A stretch of DNA of 21,116 bases from Desulfurococcales archaeon (GTDB lineage Archaea; Thermoproteota; Thermoprotei_A; Sulfolobales; WAQK01). Under the pieces are notes generated by a model. That model saw nothing but the letters and a program-made list of their open reading frames with translations. It was not told where the DNA came from and searched no databases. Shown here piece by piece: positions 7,495 to 15,500 of this stretch (its first letter is position 1; each line of letters starts with the position of its first letter). The stretch covers positions 1-21,116 of the forward strand of contig JALURJ010000299.1 in assembly GCA_027016915.1 (NCBI GenBank), written 5' to 3'. Position numbers and translations under genes: made by a program.

Positions 7495-8271
7495 GTGGCT
7501 GGGACAAGGCTTCTCTTCTGCATGTTAAGACACCGCTGCGACATGGTTTCGCTTCTCAGGAAAACTATACAGGACGGCTGGAAGCCACCCGGCGAGGGCA
7601 AGGCTGGCCGCGTCGATATGCCACCCATAGCTGCCAGGCTTCTGAGGCTTACTTTTGTGAGCGGTGAGAGGAACGTGTTGGAAGAGTGGCTTAGGGTGAG
7701 CGGAGATTTCAGAATTATGGAGGCTTTTATAGATAGGGTGAGGTCGTCTAGTAGGTACAGGGTCTCCGTGGTCTATAGGAACAAGTATGGTGCCGTCTTG
7801 AGGATAAGACACAGGATTACCGAGCACTGCCTAAGGTGTCCGATGATATACCTGCCCTCCGGAGTTATGCCAAAAACTGTAGTCCTCCTGCCTGAGGGCA
7901 AGCTAGTCGAATTCATAGCTCTGGGCAAGAGACAGGTGGAGAAGCTGGAGGAGATGGGTTTCGAGATACTGACGAACGGCGGGATAAACTCGATGGATTA
8001 CATGATAACGCCTACTCAGGAGGCAGCCCTAATATATGCCTACCGGAAGGGCTACTATAAGTTCCCCCGGAACGTTAGTTTGAAGAAGCTGGCAGAGGAG
8101 CTAGGCATGTCCGTGTCCTCACTGGCCGAGCTTCTAAGAAAGGCCGAAGCCAAAATCGTGGAGGCCTTCATAAGGCACGAAATGCCTCACCACCTGGTAA
8201 ACAGTGTTCTCAGGAAGCTTTCGAGGAGGGGCGAGAAGGAGGAGGCTGCAAAAGTGCCGGTACAACGCTAG
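7495..8271 (+). CDS. HTH_10 (bacterio-opsin activator type) transcription regulator
   Basis: The C-terminal part (about residues 172-226 of 258) is a clear HTH_10 domain: ITPTQEAALIYAYRKGYY, FPRNVSLKKLAEELGMS and LAELLRKAEAKIVEAF. Such archaeal proteins are DNA-binding activators or repressors. The N-terminal sensing part is poorly conserved and holds a Cys pair, HCLRCP near 111-116, with further Cys-containing stretches (FCMLRHRC) near the start. A redox or metal signal is possible but unproven. I chose GTG 7495 because GGAGGGG lies six bases upstream. GTG 7477 and ATG 7522, 7543 or 7618 are alternatives, and 7618 would remove the weakly protein-like N-terminus. The gene is divergent from the octaheme cytochrome and 44 bases upstream of ccmC, so it probably controls one or both. 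Confidence 0.88.
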   Translation: MAGTRLLFCMLRHRCDMVSLLRKTIQDGWKPPGEGKAGRVDMPPIAARLLRLTFVSGERNVLEEWLRVSGDFRIMEAFIDRVRSSSRYRVSVVYRNKYGAVLRIRHRITEHCLRCPMIYLPSGVMPKTVVLLPEGKLVEFIALGKRQVEKLEEMGFEILTNGGINSMDYMITPTQEAALIYAYRKGYYKFPRNVSLKKLAEELGMSVSSLAELLRKAEAKIVEAFIRHEMPHHLVNSVLRKLSRRGEKEEAAKVPVQR

Positions 8272-8286
8272 CCGTGTTCCGGACCC

Positions 8287-8296
8287 TTTATTTATG
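8287..8296 (+). promoter_or_regulatory. TATA box of ccmC, predicted leaderless start
   Basis: TTTATTTATG is centred about 25 bases before the ccmC ATG, so transcription should begin at or next to the start codon. There is no ribosome site before 8316, which fits a leaderless message. Confidence 0.55.
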
Positions 8297-8315
8297 AGCT
8301 GTCCTCTCACTGGAG

Positions 8316-9467
8316 ATGGTGTGGGTATTGGAGGCATCTCGACGTCTCGCCCCCTACGCTGTTGCCCTGCTCCTCCTGATAGACGCCGCGTTACTGTACC
8401 TGGTCGATGTTAGAGGCCCCTTCCCCGCCCAGGTGATGCTGGGCACGCCGACAGCCTACAGGAACCTGTACATCCACGTACCTATAGCCATAGCAGGCTA
8501 CGCGACGTTCACTGTTGCCCTGATCTTCGCCCTCCTCTACCTGGTCAGGGGGGAGGCCAGATACGAGCGTACAGCCCACGCGGCAATAGTGGTGGGTGTG
8601 ATCTATGGGGCCGCCACCCTGGTGACGGGGAGCATTTGGGCCCACGAATCCTGGGGATCCGCTTGGAACTGGGACCCGAGGGAGACAGGCATATTCTTTA
8701 TGTGGATAGCCTATCTAGTCTACTTTGTGCTCAGATCCAGCATAAAGGATCCAGACGTTGCCCCGAGGATCTCGATGAGCTACGCAGTTGCAGCGTATTC
8801 CACCATACCGCTCAGCTTCGCTCTCCCCTACGTTATGGAGAGCCTGCACCCCGTGATTAGCGAGACTAAGGCCTTTGTGGGCGGCGGGCTTCCAGCCGTT
8901 CTCTTCCCTGTGAGAATGCTGATCGTCAACGTTATCGCTATCTTGATGATCTTCATGGTTCGCGACAGGGTCACGGGCGCTGGAACCAGGGTTCTTAGGG
9001 CTGGCTCAGCCGCTCTCCTGTTTATAGGCCTACTGCTAGTGGGGTTGTATGTTGCCACACTCATGGGGGCTAGGGGAGGCTTGCAGCTAACCCCCGGGGC
9101 TACAGCTAAGTTCGTTGGCACCGTGTCGGAGGCGCGGCTTCTAGAGGGAACCAACGAGTCTGCTACGCTTCTCCTGAAGGTGTATACTGACGGGCGCGCA
9201 GTAGAGGTCAGGTATACGGGCGAGCCCCCGGTAAAACCCGTCACCTTCGTCTACCGGGACAAGGAAACCGGGACCGCAGAGGTTAGGACGTCGCTGGTCA
9301 GCCACGTTGTACTAGTGGAGGGTGTGGTGGGCGAGAACGGCATTGTGGAGGCTGAGAGGCTGGAAGTATTAAACTATTGGGGGGTGCCGGTTAACATCCT
9401 AATGTATGCATTGTTCGTTGCTTCGGCGGTGTACCTGGCAACAAGGCCTGCCAGCAGAGCTGCTTGA
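8316..9467 (+). CDS. ccmC: CcmC heme-handling protein with an added C-terminal CcmE-like OB domain
   Basis: CcmC presents heme at the outer face of the membrane and attaches it to CcmE. The core (about residues 1-220) has six membrane helices. It has the WWD motif WGSAWNWDPRETG (113-125) and the two flanking ligand histidines, YIHVP (His54) and SLHPV (His178). At 383 residues it is about 140 longer than usual CcmC. After an extra helix (230-250) an all-beta stretch (about 264-352; FVGTVSEARLLEG, VEVRYTGEPP, VVLVEGVV) resembles the OB fold of CcmE but lacks its heme-binding Cys/His-x-x-x-Tyr, and a final helix (359-376) follows. The next gene is a separate CcmE. CcmC identity is firm; the OB assignment is by pattern only. 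Confidence 0.93.
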   Translation: MVWVLEASRRLAPYAVALLLLIDAALLYLVDVRGPFPAQVMLGTPTAYRNLYIHVPIAIAGYATFTVALIFALLYLVRGEARYERTAHAAIVVGVIYGAATLVTGSIWAHESWGSAWNWDPRETGIFFMWIAYLVYFVLRSSIKDPDVAPRISMSYAVAAYSTIPLSFALPYVMESLHPVISETKAFVGGGLPAVLFPVRMLIVNVIAILMIFMVRDRVTGAGTRVLRAGSAALLFIGLLLVGLYVATLMGARGGLQLTPGATAKFVGTVSEARLLEGTNESATLLLKVYTDGRAVEVRYTGEPPVKPVTFVYRDKETGTAEVRTSLVSHVVLVEGVVGENGIVEAERLEVLNYWGVPVNILMYALFVASAVYLATRPASRAA

Positions 9468-9475
9468 GATCCCGA

Positions 9476-9488
9476 ATTATTTTTAAAC
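9476..9488 (+). promoter_or_regulatory. TATA-like element before ccmE
   Basis: ATTATTTTTAAAC lies just past the ccmC stop; transcription would start near 9508-9512. It may also act as a terminator for ccmC because of its T-run. Either way ccmE-ccmA-ccmB may be a separate unit. Confidence 0.4.
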
Positions 9489-9493
9489 AAAAC

Positions 9494-9553
9494 ATGGATG
9501 AAAAAGAGATAAAATGTGCCGTGACACAGGTATTAACAGGTGAAACACACTGA
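9494..9553 (+). CDS. Possible 19-codon leader ORF overlapping the ccmE start
   Basis: ATG 9494 opens a 19-codon frame (MDEKEIKCAVTQVLTGETH) whose TGA at 9551-9553 overlaps the proposed CTG start of ccmE at 9550. This is the arrangement of translational coupling. There is no ribosome site before it and the predicted transcript may begin after its ATG, so it may be chance. Confidence 0.15.
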   Translation: MDEKEIKCAVTQVLTGETH

Positions 9554-9969
9554 ACAGGAAGGCAGGACTGCTGGTTGCCGGCGTGTTGGCAGCAATAATG
9601 GTTGGTATAGGCTACATGGCGGCTTCCATGGGAGGCTATAAGGATGTGAGCGACCTAGCTAGGCTCAAGGAACCAGCTTTGGTCACAGTTAAGGGCGTGA
9701 TAGCGGACTACAGAGCTGACCCCGACAAGGACAGCGTGGTTTTCCTCCTGCAAGGGGAGGACGGCTCAACGATTACGGCAGAGTTCAGCTACCAGAGATT
9801 CGTCAATATGCATGGGAGGGCTCCTGGCCCCTGGATCCTGGGGCAGGAGATCGTGGTGAAAGGAGTCTTTTATCCTGAGAGACAGGGCAACATGCTGGGA
9901 TACATGGATATAAGTGAGATGCTTAAAGGGTGCCATGAGAGCTACCAGGCGCCCCCTGCAACTAGCTAG
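9550..9969 (+). CDS. ccmE: CcmE heme chaperone, C-x-x-x-Y type, probable CTG start
   Basis: CcmE receives heme from CcmC, carries it covalently and passes it to CcmF at the outer face. The product has one N-terminal membrane anchor, an OB-fold body (VTVKGVIADYR, VVFLLQGEDGS, GQEIVVKGVFYPE) and the heme-attachment motif CHESY (residues 128-132). This is the Cys form found in archaea and some sulfate reducers in place of His-x-x-x-Tyr. The nearest usual start is GTG 9583, which would begin inside the anchor. In the same frame CTG 9550 gives MNRKAGLL, a normal positively charged start for this family. It sits six bases after a full AGGTGA ribosome site (9538-9543), with an in-frame stop just before. 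I therefore propose CTG as the start, 139 residues. The gene is followed by ccmA after 54 bases. Confidence 0.9.
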   Translation: MNRKAGLLVAGVLAAIMVGIGYMAASMGGYKDVSDLARLKEPALVTVKGVIADYRADPDKDSVVFLLQGEDGSTITAEFSYQRFVNMHGRAPGPWILGQEIVVKGVFYPERQGNMLGYMDISEMLKGCHESYQAPPATS

Positions 9970-10023
9970 GGCGGAACCCTCTTATCCTACTACCTCGTTT
10001 CTCCATGACCGAGGGTGCGTTGA

Positions 10024-10701
10024 ATGGCTCTTCTAGAATACAGGGATGTCTGGAAACGCTACACCGAGGCCCGATATGTTCTTAGATCCGTGAACCTACG
10101 GCTGGAAGAGGGTAGCCTCATAGTTATAGTGGGTCCAAACGGTTCGGGGAAAACAACGCTGCTCAAGATAGGGGCAGGCATCCTGAGGCCAAGCCGCGGC
10201 GAAGCCCTCGTACGGGGGGTTAATGCTAGGCTGCCGCCAGCCAAGAGGTGGCTGGGCGTTATACTCCACGAGCCCATGGTTTACCCTGAACTCAGCATAT
10301 ACGAGAACCTCAAGTACTATGCTGGTCTACGAGGCATAGATGAGCCCCTAGGAGAGGGGCTTGCCAAGGAGGCGTTCGAGGAGCTGGGCCTCGGGAAGTA
10401 CAGGGACAGGCGCGTGGAGGAGCTTAGCTTTGGGTGGAGGAGGCGTACAGACATAGTCAGGGCGCTCCTAGGCGGTCCCGACGTGATCTTGGTTGACGAG
10501 CCTTTCACGGGCCTAGACCCCGAGGCCAGGCGGGGGTTGGCCTCAGTACTTAGGAAGCACTTGGAGCGGGGTGGGGCCATCCTAGCAACAACACCCCTGG
10601 GCGGCGCGGATATAGAGTTCATGGTGGCCTCAAACCTGAGGCCCGAGGTGTACAGGATAAGCGGAGGCGGGTTGGAGCATGTCGGTTCTCCTACAGGTTA
10701 A
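10024..10701 (+). CDS. ccmA: CcmA, ATP-binding subunit of the heme maturation ABC complex
   Basis: CcmA hydrolyses ATP with CcmB to release holo-CcmE from CcmC. The 225-residue product has Walker A GPNGSGKTT (37-45), a Q-loop region LHEPMVYPELS with Glu where Gln is usual, the signature LSFGW (134-138, normally LSGGQ or LSAGQ), and Walker B VILVDEPFTGLDP (154-166). The switch histidine is not seen: where E. coli CcmA has TTHQPL this protein reads ATTPLGG, as if the two residues His-Gln were deleted. GGGTG lies six bases before the ATG. The 3' end overlaps ccmB by 23 bases, which implies coupled translation. Taken alone it would only be called a general ABC ATPase; neighbours make it CcmA. Confidence 0.9.
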   Translation: MALLEYRDVWKRYTEARYVLRSVNLRLEEGSLIVIVGPNGSGKTTLLKIGAGILRPSRGEALVRGVNARLPPAKRWLGVILHEPMVYPELSIYENLKYYAGLRGIDEPLGEGLAKEAFEELGLGKYRDRRVEELSFGWRRRTDIVRALLGGPDVILVDEPFTGLDPEARRGLASVLRKHLERGGAILATTPLGGADIEFMVASNLRPEVYRISGGGLEHVGSPTG

Positions 10702-11341
10702 GCGCATGATCTGGAAAGACCTTCTGCTCGAAACCAGGAGGGTTTCAGAGTTCGGGGCAGCACTTGTGTTCGCAGTTTCGGCCGCAAGCCTCATAGGCTT
10801 CGCTGCCAACAGGTTCGCACCCTCAGGCCTAACAGGGACGCTGATAGCTGGGCTGGGCTTGGTCTTGGTCGAGGTGTTCCTCGCCGTTTTCACGGCAATA
10901 ATGGGGTTTGTCCGCGAGGCCGATAAGGGGACCCTGGAGGGGATAAGGTCCTCGCCCGTAGAGCCTGTGGCTGTGTTTGCGGCCAAGCTTGTGTTTACAC
11001 TGATCATGCTGGAAGCCTTGGTGGTAGTTGCTACGGGGGCTGCCATGTTCTTCGGGGGAGCAACATTGCGGGGAGCTTACAGGCTGTTCCCCCTGCTGGT
11101 CTCTGCAGGCATATATCTGGCCTCGGTGTCGGCCTTCGCATCCGCCCTCTCCGTGTACATTGAGGCTAGAGGGATTCTGCTCCCAACCCTTATACTTGTG
11201 CTTAGCGCACCGCTGATCCAGAACGTCATCATACTCGTTGAGGGGGGCTTCTACGGCTCAGGCGCCTGGATGCTGGCCCTCTCAGGCCTGGGCTTCATGG
11301 TAGTGGCGTCATGGCTGTCCAGGTATATCTTGGAAGTTTAG
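10679..11341 (+). CDS. ccmB: CcmB, membrane subunit of the heme maturation ABC complex
   Basis: A 220-residue protein with six predicted membrane helices pairs with CcmA. The N-terminus MSVLLQVKRMIWKDLLLETRR has the K/R-DL-x-x-E-x-R pattern of CcmB. The loop after the second helix, READKGTLEGIRSSPVEP, carries the conserved E-x-x-x-G-T-L-E/D-x-L-x-x-x-P pattern of the family. The start overlaps the end of ccmA, with GGAGGCG ten bases upstream of ATG 10679 inside ccmA. Length is normal. After the stop comes a T-rich stretch (11353-11361) and then a new promoter, so this is probably the last gene of the ccmE-A-B unit. Confidence 0.9.
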   Translation: MSVLLQVKRMIWKDLLLETRRVSEFGAALVFAVSAASLIGFAANRFAPSGLTGTLIAGLGLVLVEVFLAVFTAIMGFVREADKGTLEGIRSSPVEPVAVFAAKLVFTLIMLEALVVVATGAAMFFGGATLRGAYRLFPLLVSAGIYLASVSAFASALSVYIEARGILLPTLILVLSAPLIQNVIILVEGGFYGSGAWMLALSGLGFMVVASWLSRYILEV

Positions 11342-11352
11342 ACTCCTAGCGG

Positions 11353-11361
11353 TATTATTTT
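11353..11361 (+). terminator. T-rich terminator-like stretch after ccmB
   Basis: TATTATTTTATG follows the ccmB stop by about ten bases. It is short and carries no hairpin, so the call is weak. The remaining bases to 11483 are A/T-rich and hold promoter-like elements. Confidence 0.3.
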
Positions 11362-11419
11362 ATGATTCAGGTGATTGTAAGCTAACTATGAATATATAGT
11401 TCGAATATTAATAGACAAA

Positions 11420-11429
11420 CGTTAAAAAC
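11420..11429 (+). promoter_or_regulatory. TATA-like element of the thioredoxin-CcdA gene
   Basis: CGTTAAAAAC would place the transcript start near 11450, giving a leader of about 33 bases that includes the AAGGTG ribosome site. AATATATAG at 11391-11399 is an alternative TATA element further upstream. Confidence 0.4.
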
Positions 11430-11483
11430 CCCCAACTATTCAATGAAACCGAGCCAGGCTTAACGCAGGTTAAGGTGCGTGTC

Positions 11484-12593
11484 ATGTCAGCAAGCCCTTT
11501 CCGCATACCGCGCCCGTCTGGGACGACGGGTAGAGGCCCTCTAGTGTTCGCCGCTGTCATAATATTTACTGCGCTCCTCGTAGGCTTGGTAACATCCCAT
11601 AGTGGCAGGCCGAGTTCCGGATCAACTAGCCTGCAGGCGGTTGAGGTTCTCAAACACCTTGAAGTCCCTGAGGGGTACATTGCCGTGGCCGTGATGTTCT
11701 CCCTCGAGACTTGCCCGACCTGTAATGAAATGCTCCCCTACTGGCGTCAGCTGGAGGAGAATCCTCCGGAAGGCGTGATGGTGGCCCATATAAACTACGA
11801 TGAATCCACCAGCCACCTTTTCACAAAATACGGCGTCACCGAGACCCCCACGTATATCATGGTAGGCCGTGGGGGCAAAATTTTGGCCCGCCACGTCGGC
11901 CCCTTCCCTGGGCCCAATGTCACTAAAAGTATGTACGACTGGGTAACAAGCGCTGTCTCAGGCATGAAGGCTTCCGAGGCCTCGGGGCCTTCTATGTACA
12001 GTTTGGCCGCATATCCTGTCCTGGGCGCCATGCTGGCTCTCTCGCCCTGCGTAACCCCGGTTCTTGCCCTCTACGCTGGGATGGGCGCCTCCGGTAGGAG
12101 GGGTGAAAGGTGCCTTGTGTGTGGTTTAGCCTCATTTGCAGGTATACTGGTGCTAGGCGGGATAGTGGTTGTCGCTACAAGCCTGGTTGCCAGGGTTGTT
12201 CCAGGCCTTCTCCTAGCCATGGCCGTGGCGGCGATCCTTTTCGGCGCTTATAGCCTGCAGGGCTCCTCGCCCATGACGGGTTTTGGAAGATTCGCTTCTG
12301 CAGGGCTTCCTGCAGCTTGCTTCGGTTTCGGCTTGGTGGCTCTGCAGTGCAGCTTACCTCTGCTGGGAGGCACTATAGCGCTGGCGGCCTCCACCGGCAG
12401 CTTGTTTATGGGGCTCACGGGTGTTGTGCTCCTCGCCTTAGGCCTCTCATCCGTGCTTACACTACTCCTCTACGCCGCAACCAAGGCTTCAAGCCTCATA
12501 GCCAGGCTTACCGGCAACCCCGCCCTCGTGGAGAGGGTGGGTGGAGCCATACTCATGGTCGTCGGCGTCTACCTTATAGTTTCAGGGTGGTAA
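11484..12593 (+). CDS. Thioredoxin-like domain fused to a CcdA-type transmembrane thiol transporter
   Basis: The protein would carry electrons from the cytoplasm to the outside, keeping apocytochrome CXXCH cysteines reduced. Order in the 369-residue product: a membrane anchor (about 19-38), an outside thioredoxin-like domain with FSLETCPTCNEM (Cys77, Cys80) and the cis-proline loop TETPTY, then six membrane helices of the CcdA family. Both CcdA cysteines are there, in LALSPCVTP (Cys189) and LQCSLPLLGG (Cys289). An extra CLVC occurs in a loop near 210. This puts the thioredoxin domain before the transporter, while DsbD has it after. ATG 11484 is chosen because AAGGTG lies six bases upstream; GTG 11475 is part of that site. 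It ends three bases before ccmF, and it is the only visible thiol-reducing component of the cluster. Confidence 0.9.
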   Translation: MSASPFRIPRPSGTTGRGPLVFAAVIIFTALLVGLVTSHSGRPSSGSTSLQAVEVLKHLEVPEGYIAVAVMFSLETCPTCNEMLPYWRQLEENPPEGVMVAHINYDESTSHLFTKYGVTETPTYIMVGRGGKILARHVGPFPGPNVTKSMYDWVTSAVSGMKASEASGPSMYSLAAYPVLGAMLALSPCVTPVLALYAGMGASGRRGERCLVCGLASFAGILVLGGIVVVATSLVARVVPGLLLAMAVAAILFGAYSLQGSSPMTGFGRFASAGLPAACFGFGLVALQCSLPLLGGTIALAASTGSLFMGLTGVVLLALGLSSVLTLLLYAATKASSLIARLTGNPALVERVGGAILMVVGVYLIVSGW

Positions 12594-12596
12594 TCC

Positions 12597-15500
12597 ATGA
12601 ACATGCACTATACAGGCTGGATAACGCTGGCCGCCACACTCGTGGTTTTGGCCGAGATACTCTACATATTGTTCAGGAGGACCGAAGCCCCCAAGTGGGG
12701 GATCATAGGTTATGTGGGTATGCTGGCCTCATGGCTGATCTATATTAGAGCCTATGTGGTGCAGGACTATACTCTGAAACCTGTATACGAGTCATCATCG
12801 CCCGGCCTCCCCCTACTATATAAGATAGCGTCCAGCTGGGCGACCGGCGGAGGTAGTCTCGTTCTCTTCATGTCGGTTCTCGCCATAGTAGCGCTGATCC
12901 ATAGGCTCTACTATAGGAGCCGTGGAGGCTTGGAACCCCGCCTCGTAATAGGCTATAATGTTGCCATAGTGATAGCCTACGCTCTTGCCTGGTTTAGCGG
13001 CGGCTACGAGAGGCTGGGATTAGAAGTGGAAGCGGGGGTGGGGCTTAACCCGCTTCTCAAGAGCCCATGGATCTATCCTCACCCCCTCTCGACCTTCACG
13101 GCCTACGCGTTAATAGTGATGGCAGCTATAGCTCTCTGGGCTGGGCATGAAAGGGCTAGTCTTGTGTTGGCCAAGTCCGGCTGGATAGGCCTAACGCTGG
13201 GCATGGTTATAGGAGGGTACTGGGCCTACGAAACCCTAGGATGGGGAGGCTACTGGGCCTGGGACCCCGTGGAGACCGCCGAGCTCGTGCCCTGGCTTAT
13301 ACTGACGGCATATTTCCACGCCAGGCTGCTCGGCAAGCGGATCTCATACATTTCCCTCATCGTCAGCGGCGGCGCCGTCTATCTAGGAATCTATGTAACA
13401 AGGGCTGGCCTTTCAGAGCTTCACGGGTTCGCCACTCCTCGGACTGCTATAAGCATACTAACCATAGGCGCCTTAGCGGTATTTCTCGTAGAGGCGCTGA
13501 GGAGGTCCAAAGGCCTGCTCGACGACCTGGCTGGCGCCTTCTCCTCCCTTTTCAGGCTCGGCGTAACGCTGGCTTTCATGAGCCTACTGGTAATGTTTGT
13601 AGCAACGTTTACAGGCTTGTTTATACCGGCCCTTGTCAACCTCGCAGGCGGTGAAGGTGCCCGGCTTGTTCCCCAGGCAGATGCCGCAGTGCGGATTTAC
13701 TATCCTATACTTTATCCAGCCCTCCTCCTACTACTAGCCAGCATACCCCTATGCACATTAGAGGGCAGGATCGGTGTGTCGGAGTACAAGGCCTTCCTGC
13801 TGGGACTCGTGGCGACCTCATCTGTTCTTGGGTATCTAACCTACCAGGGTAGGATAGTGTGGGCCTCTAAGAGTAGCCTGTACACTAACCTAATGATTTC
13901 TATAGCCTTGCCCTTCGCAGCGGCGGCGCTGGTTTCCGCCGCAACGGCCTTTGTCCTCGACGTGTCGTCCAGGATGAGCGTGAGGTCAGGTGTCTCGTTG
14001 CTACACACAGCTATGGCTATAACTGTGTTGGGTGTTATGCTGAGCGGCCCCTTCGCCTACAACGTAGTCTATTTCGAGGACTCGAGGCTTAAAGCGGGTG
14101 AGGAACTCAGGGTCGATGGCACAACTGTGCGTGTTGTAGGCTATGACTATGAGATTTACGGCGGAGTCATCGATGCTTATACCCCCTATAAGGGGAGCCT
14201 GATATTCCAGGCAGCCAGCATGGCTTTACTGCTGCTGGGTGCAGGGTTCGATAGGGCCCTCCAGAACGCTACCCTGGGCGAGAAATACCTAGAGGATGTG
14301 GGGATTCTTCCGCTGGTAGAGGAGTACGGGGACGCTGGGATACCCTTAGGGGACATCAACATATCCGGTGTTAGCGTCTCTGTGTCCGACAGCTCCAGCG
14401 GGTTTGAGGCAAACTACACCGATGTAAGCATCAACATGACTGAAGTATCCATTCACCCACGCCTAGCGCCGTCTAGGAGAGGAGCAGTCTTCACCGTATA
14501 CCTGGCGGGCAGCATAGCCCTGTACCCCATAAGTGTCGGGAACGACACCCGGCTCTCGCCTATGACGAGGATAGTTGCTGAGCTACCTGAGCCTCTAACA
14601 TTGGAGTTTAAGCAGGGCCTTCTCACCTTGGAGACTTTTAATGTATCCTTCTTCTCCATTGAGGGAACGGGCCACAGCTTTCCAGCGATACATGGCAACG
14701 CTCTCGTCGCCAGCAACGTTGTTCTGACCGTTAAGGGGAGGCTGGAGATCAACGGCACTGCCTACGAGGTTCCGGTACGCATAGAGAGGGATGATGTCGG
14801 CATGTACGTGATGTTCCAGCAGCGCCCCGAAACCAGGGACCTGTGGAACATATTGGTTAGGAACGGCTTGATTGGGTACCTGAGCAACCCAGGCTTTGTG
14901 AGGAATCTCACCGAGAAGGTAGTGCCAGGATTCTACGATGCCACAATAAGCATGGAGCAGGTATTCTACAGTCTGGGCGACGTACCTGTACCCAAGTTGT
15001 TGCCGGAAGGCGCCAGGATGAAGCTTGTGGTCGAAGTGTCTCGGGGAGGCGAGACCTATACTGATACCCTGGAGATAAGGTTTGAGGCTAACGGTGAGAT
15101 TCAGGGGATAAAAGGGCTTGTGCCGAAACCGCTTATAGTATCAACAGGTCTTGGCAACATATATGTCGAGATATATCCTCCCTACGTGACGAGGTACCGG
15201 TGGGGCGCCGGGGCCCACGAGCTAGCAATATACTATCTTAGCCAGCTGTTTAAGAACGCCACTGTGGAGCAGCGCCTGGCTCTGGCAGCCGTGTTCGCCG
15301 CAGCGAACATCTATAGCCCGCAAAACCCTAGATTCCTGGCACAGATGATGCACACGGAGCCGTACAAGCTTGTCTTCTACATGTTTGAACTCTACGACAT
15401 GGCCAACAACTTCGACCCAGCCAATTCCACCATAAAAACGCAGGGCATATCTGTGAGAGTCAAGGAAATACCGTATATCAACGTGCTTTGGGCCGGGACG

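Noticed and set aside
7452..7667. ATG 26 bases past a strong TATA box, a possible leaderless 71-codon gene before the regulator
   Set aside because: The frame overlaps the regulator out of phase and its translation is not protein-like; the TATA box is explained by the regulator, whose GTG has a GGAGGGG site. A short upstream reading role cannot be excluded.
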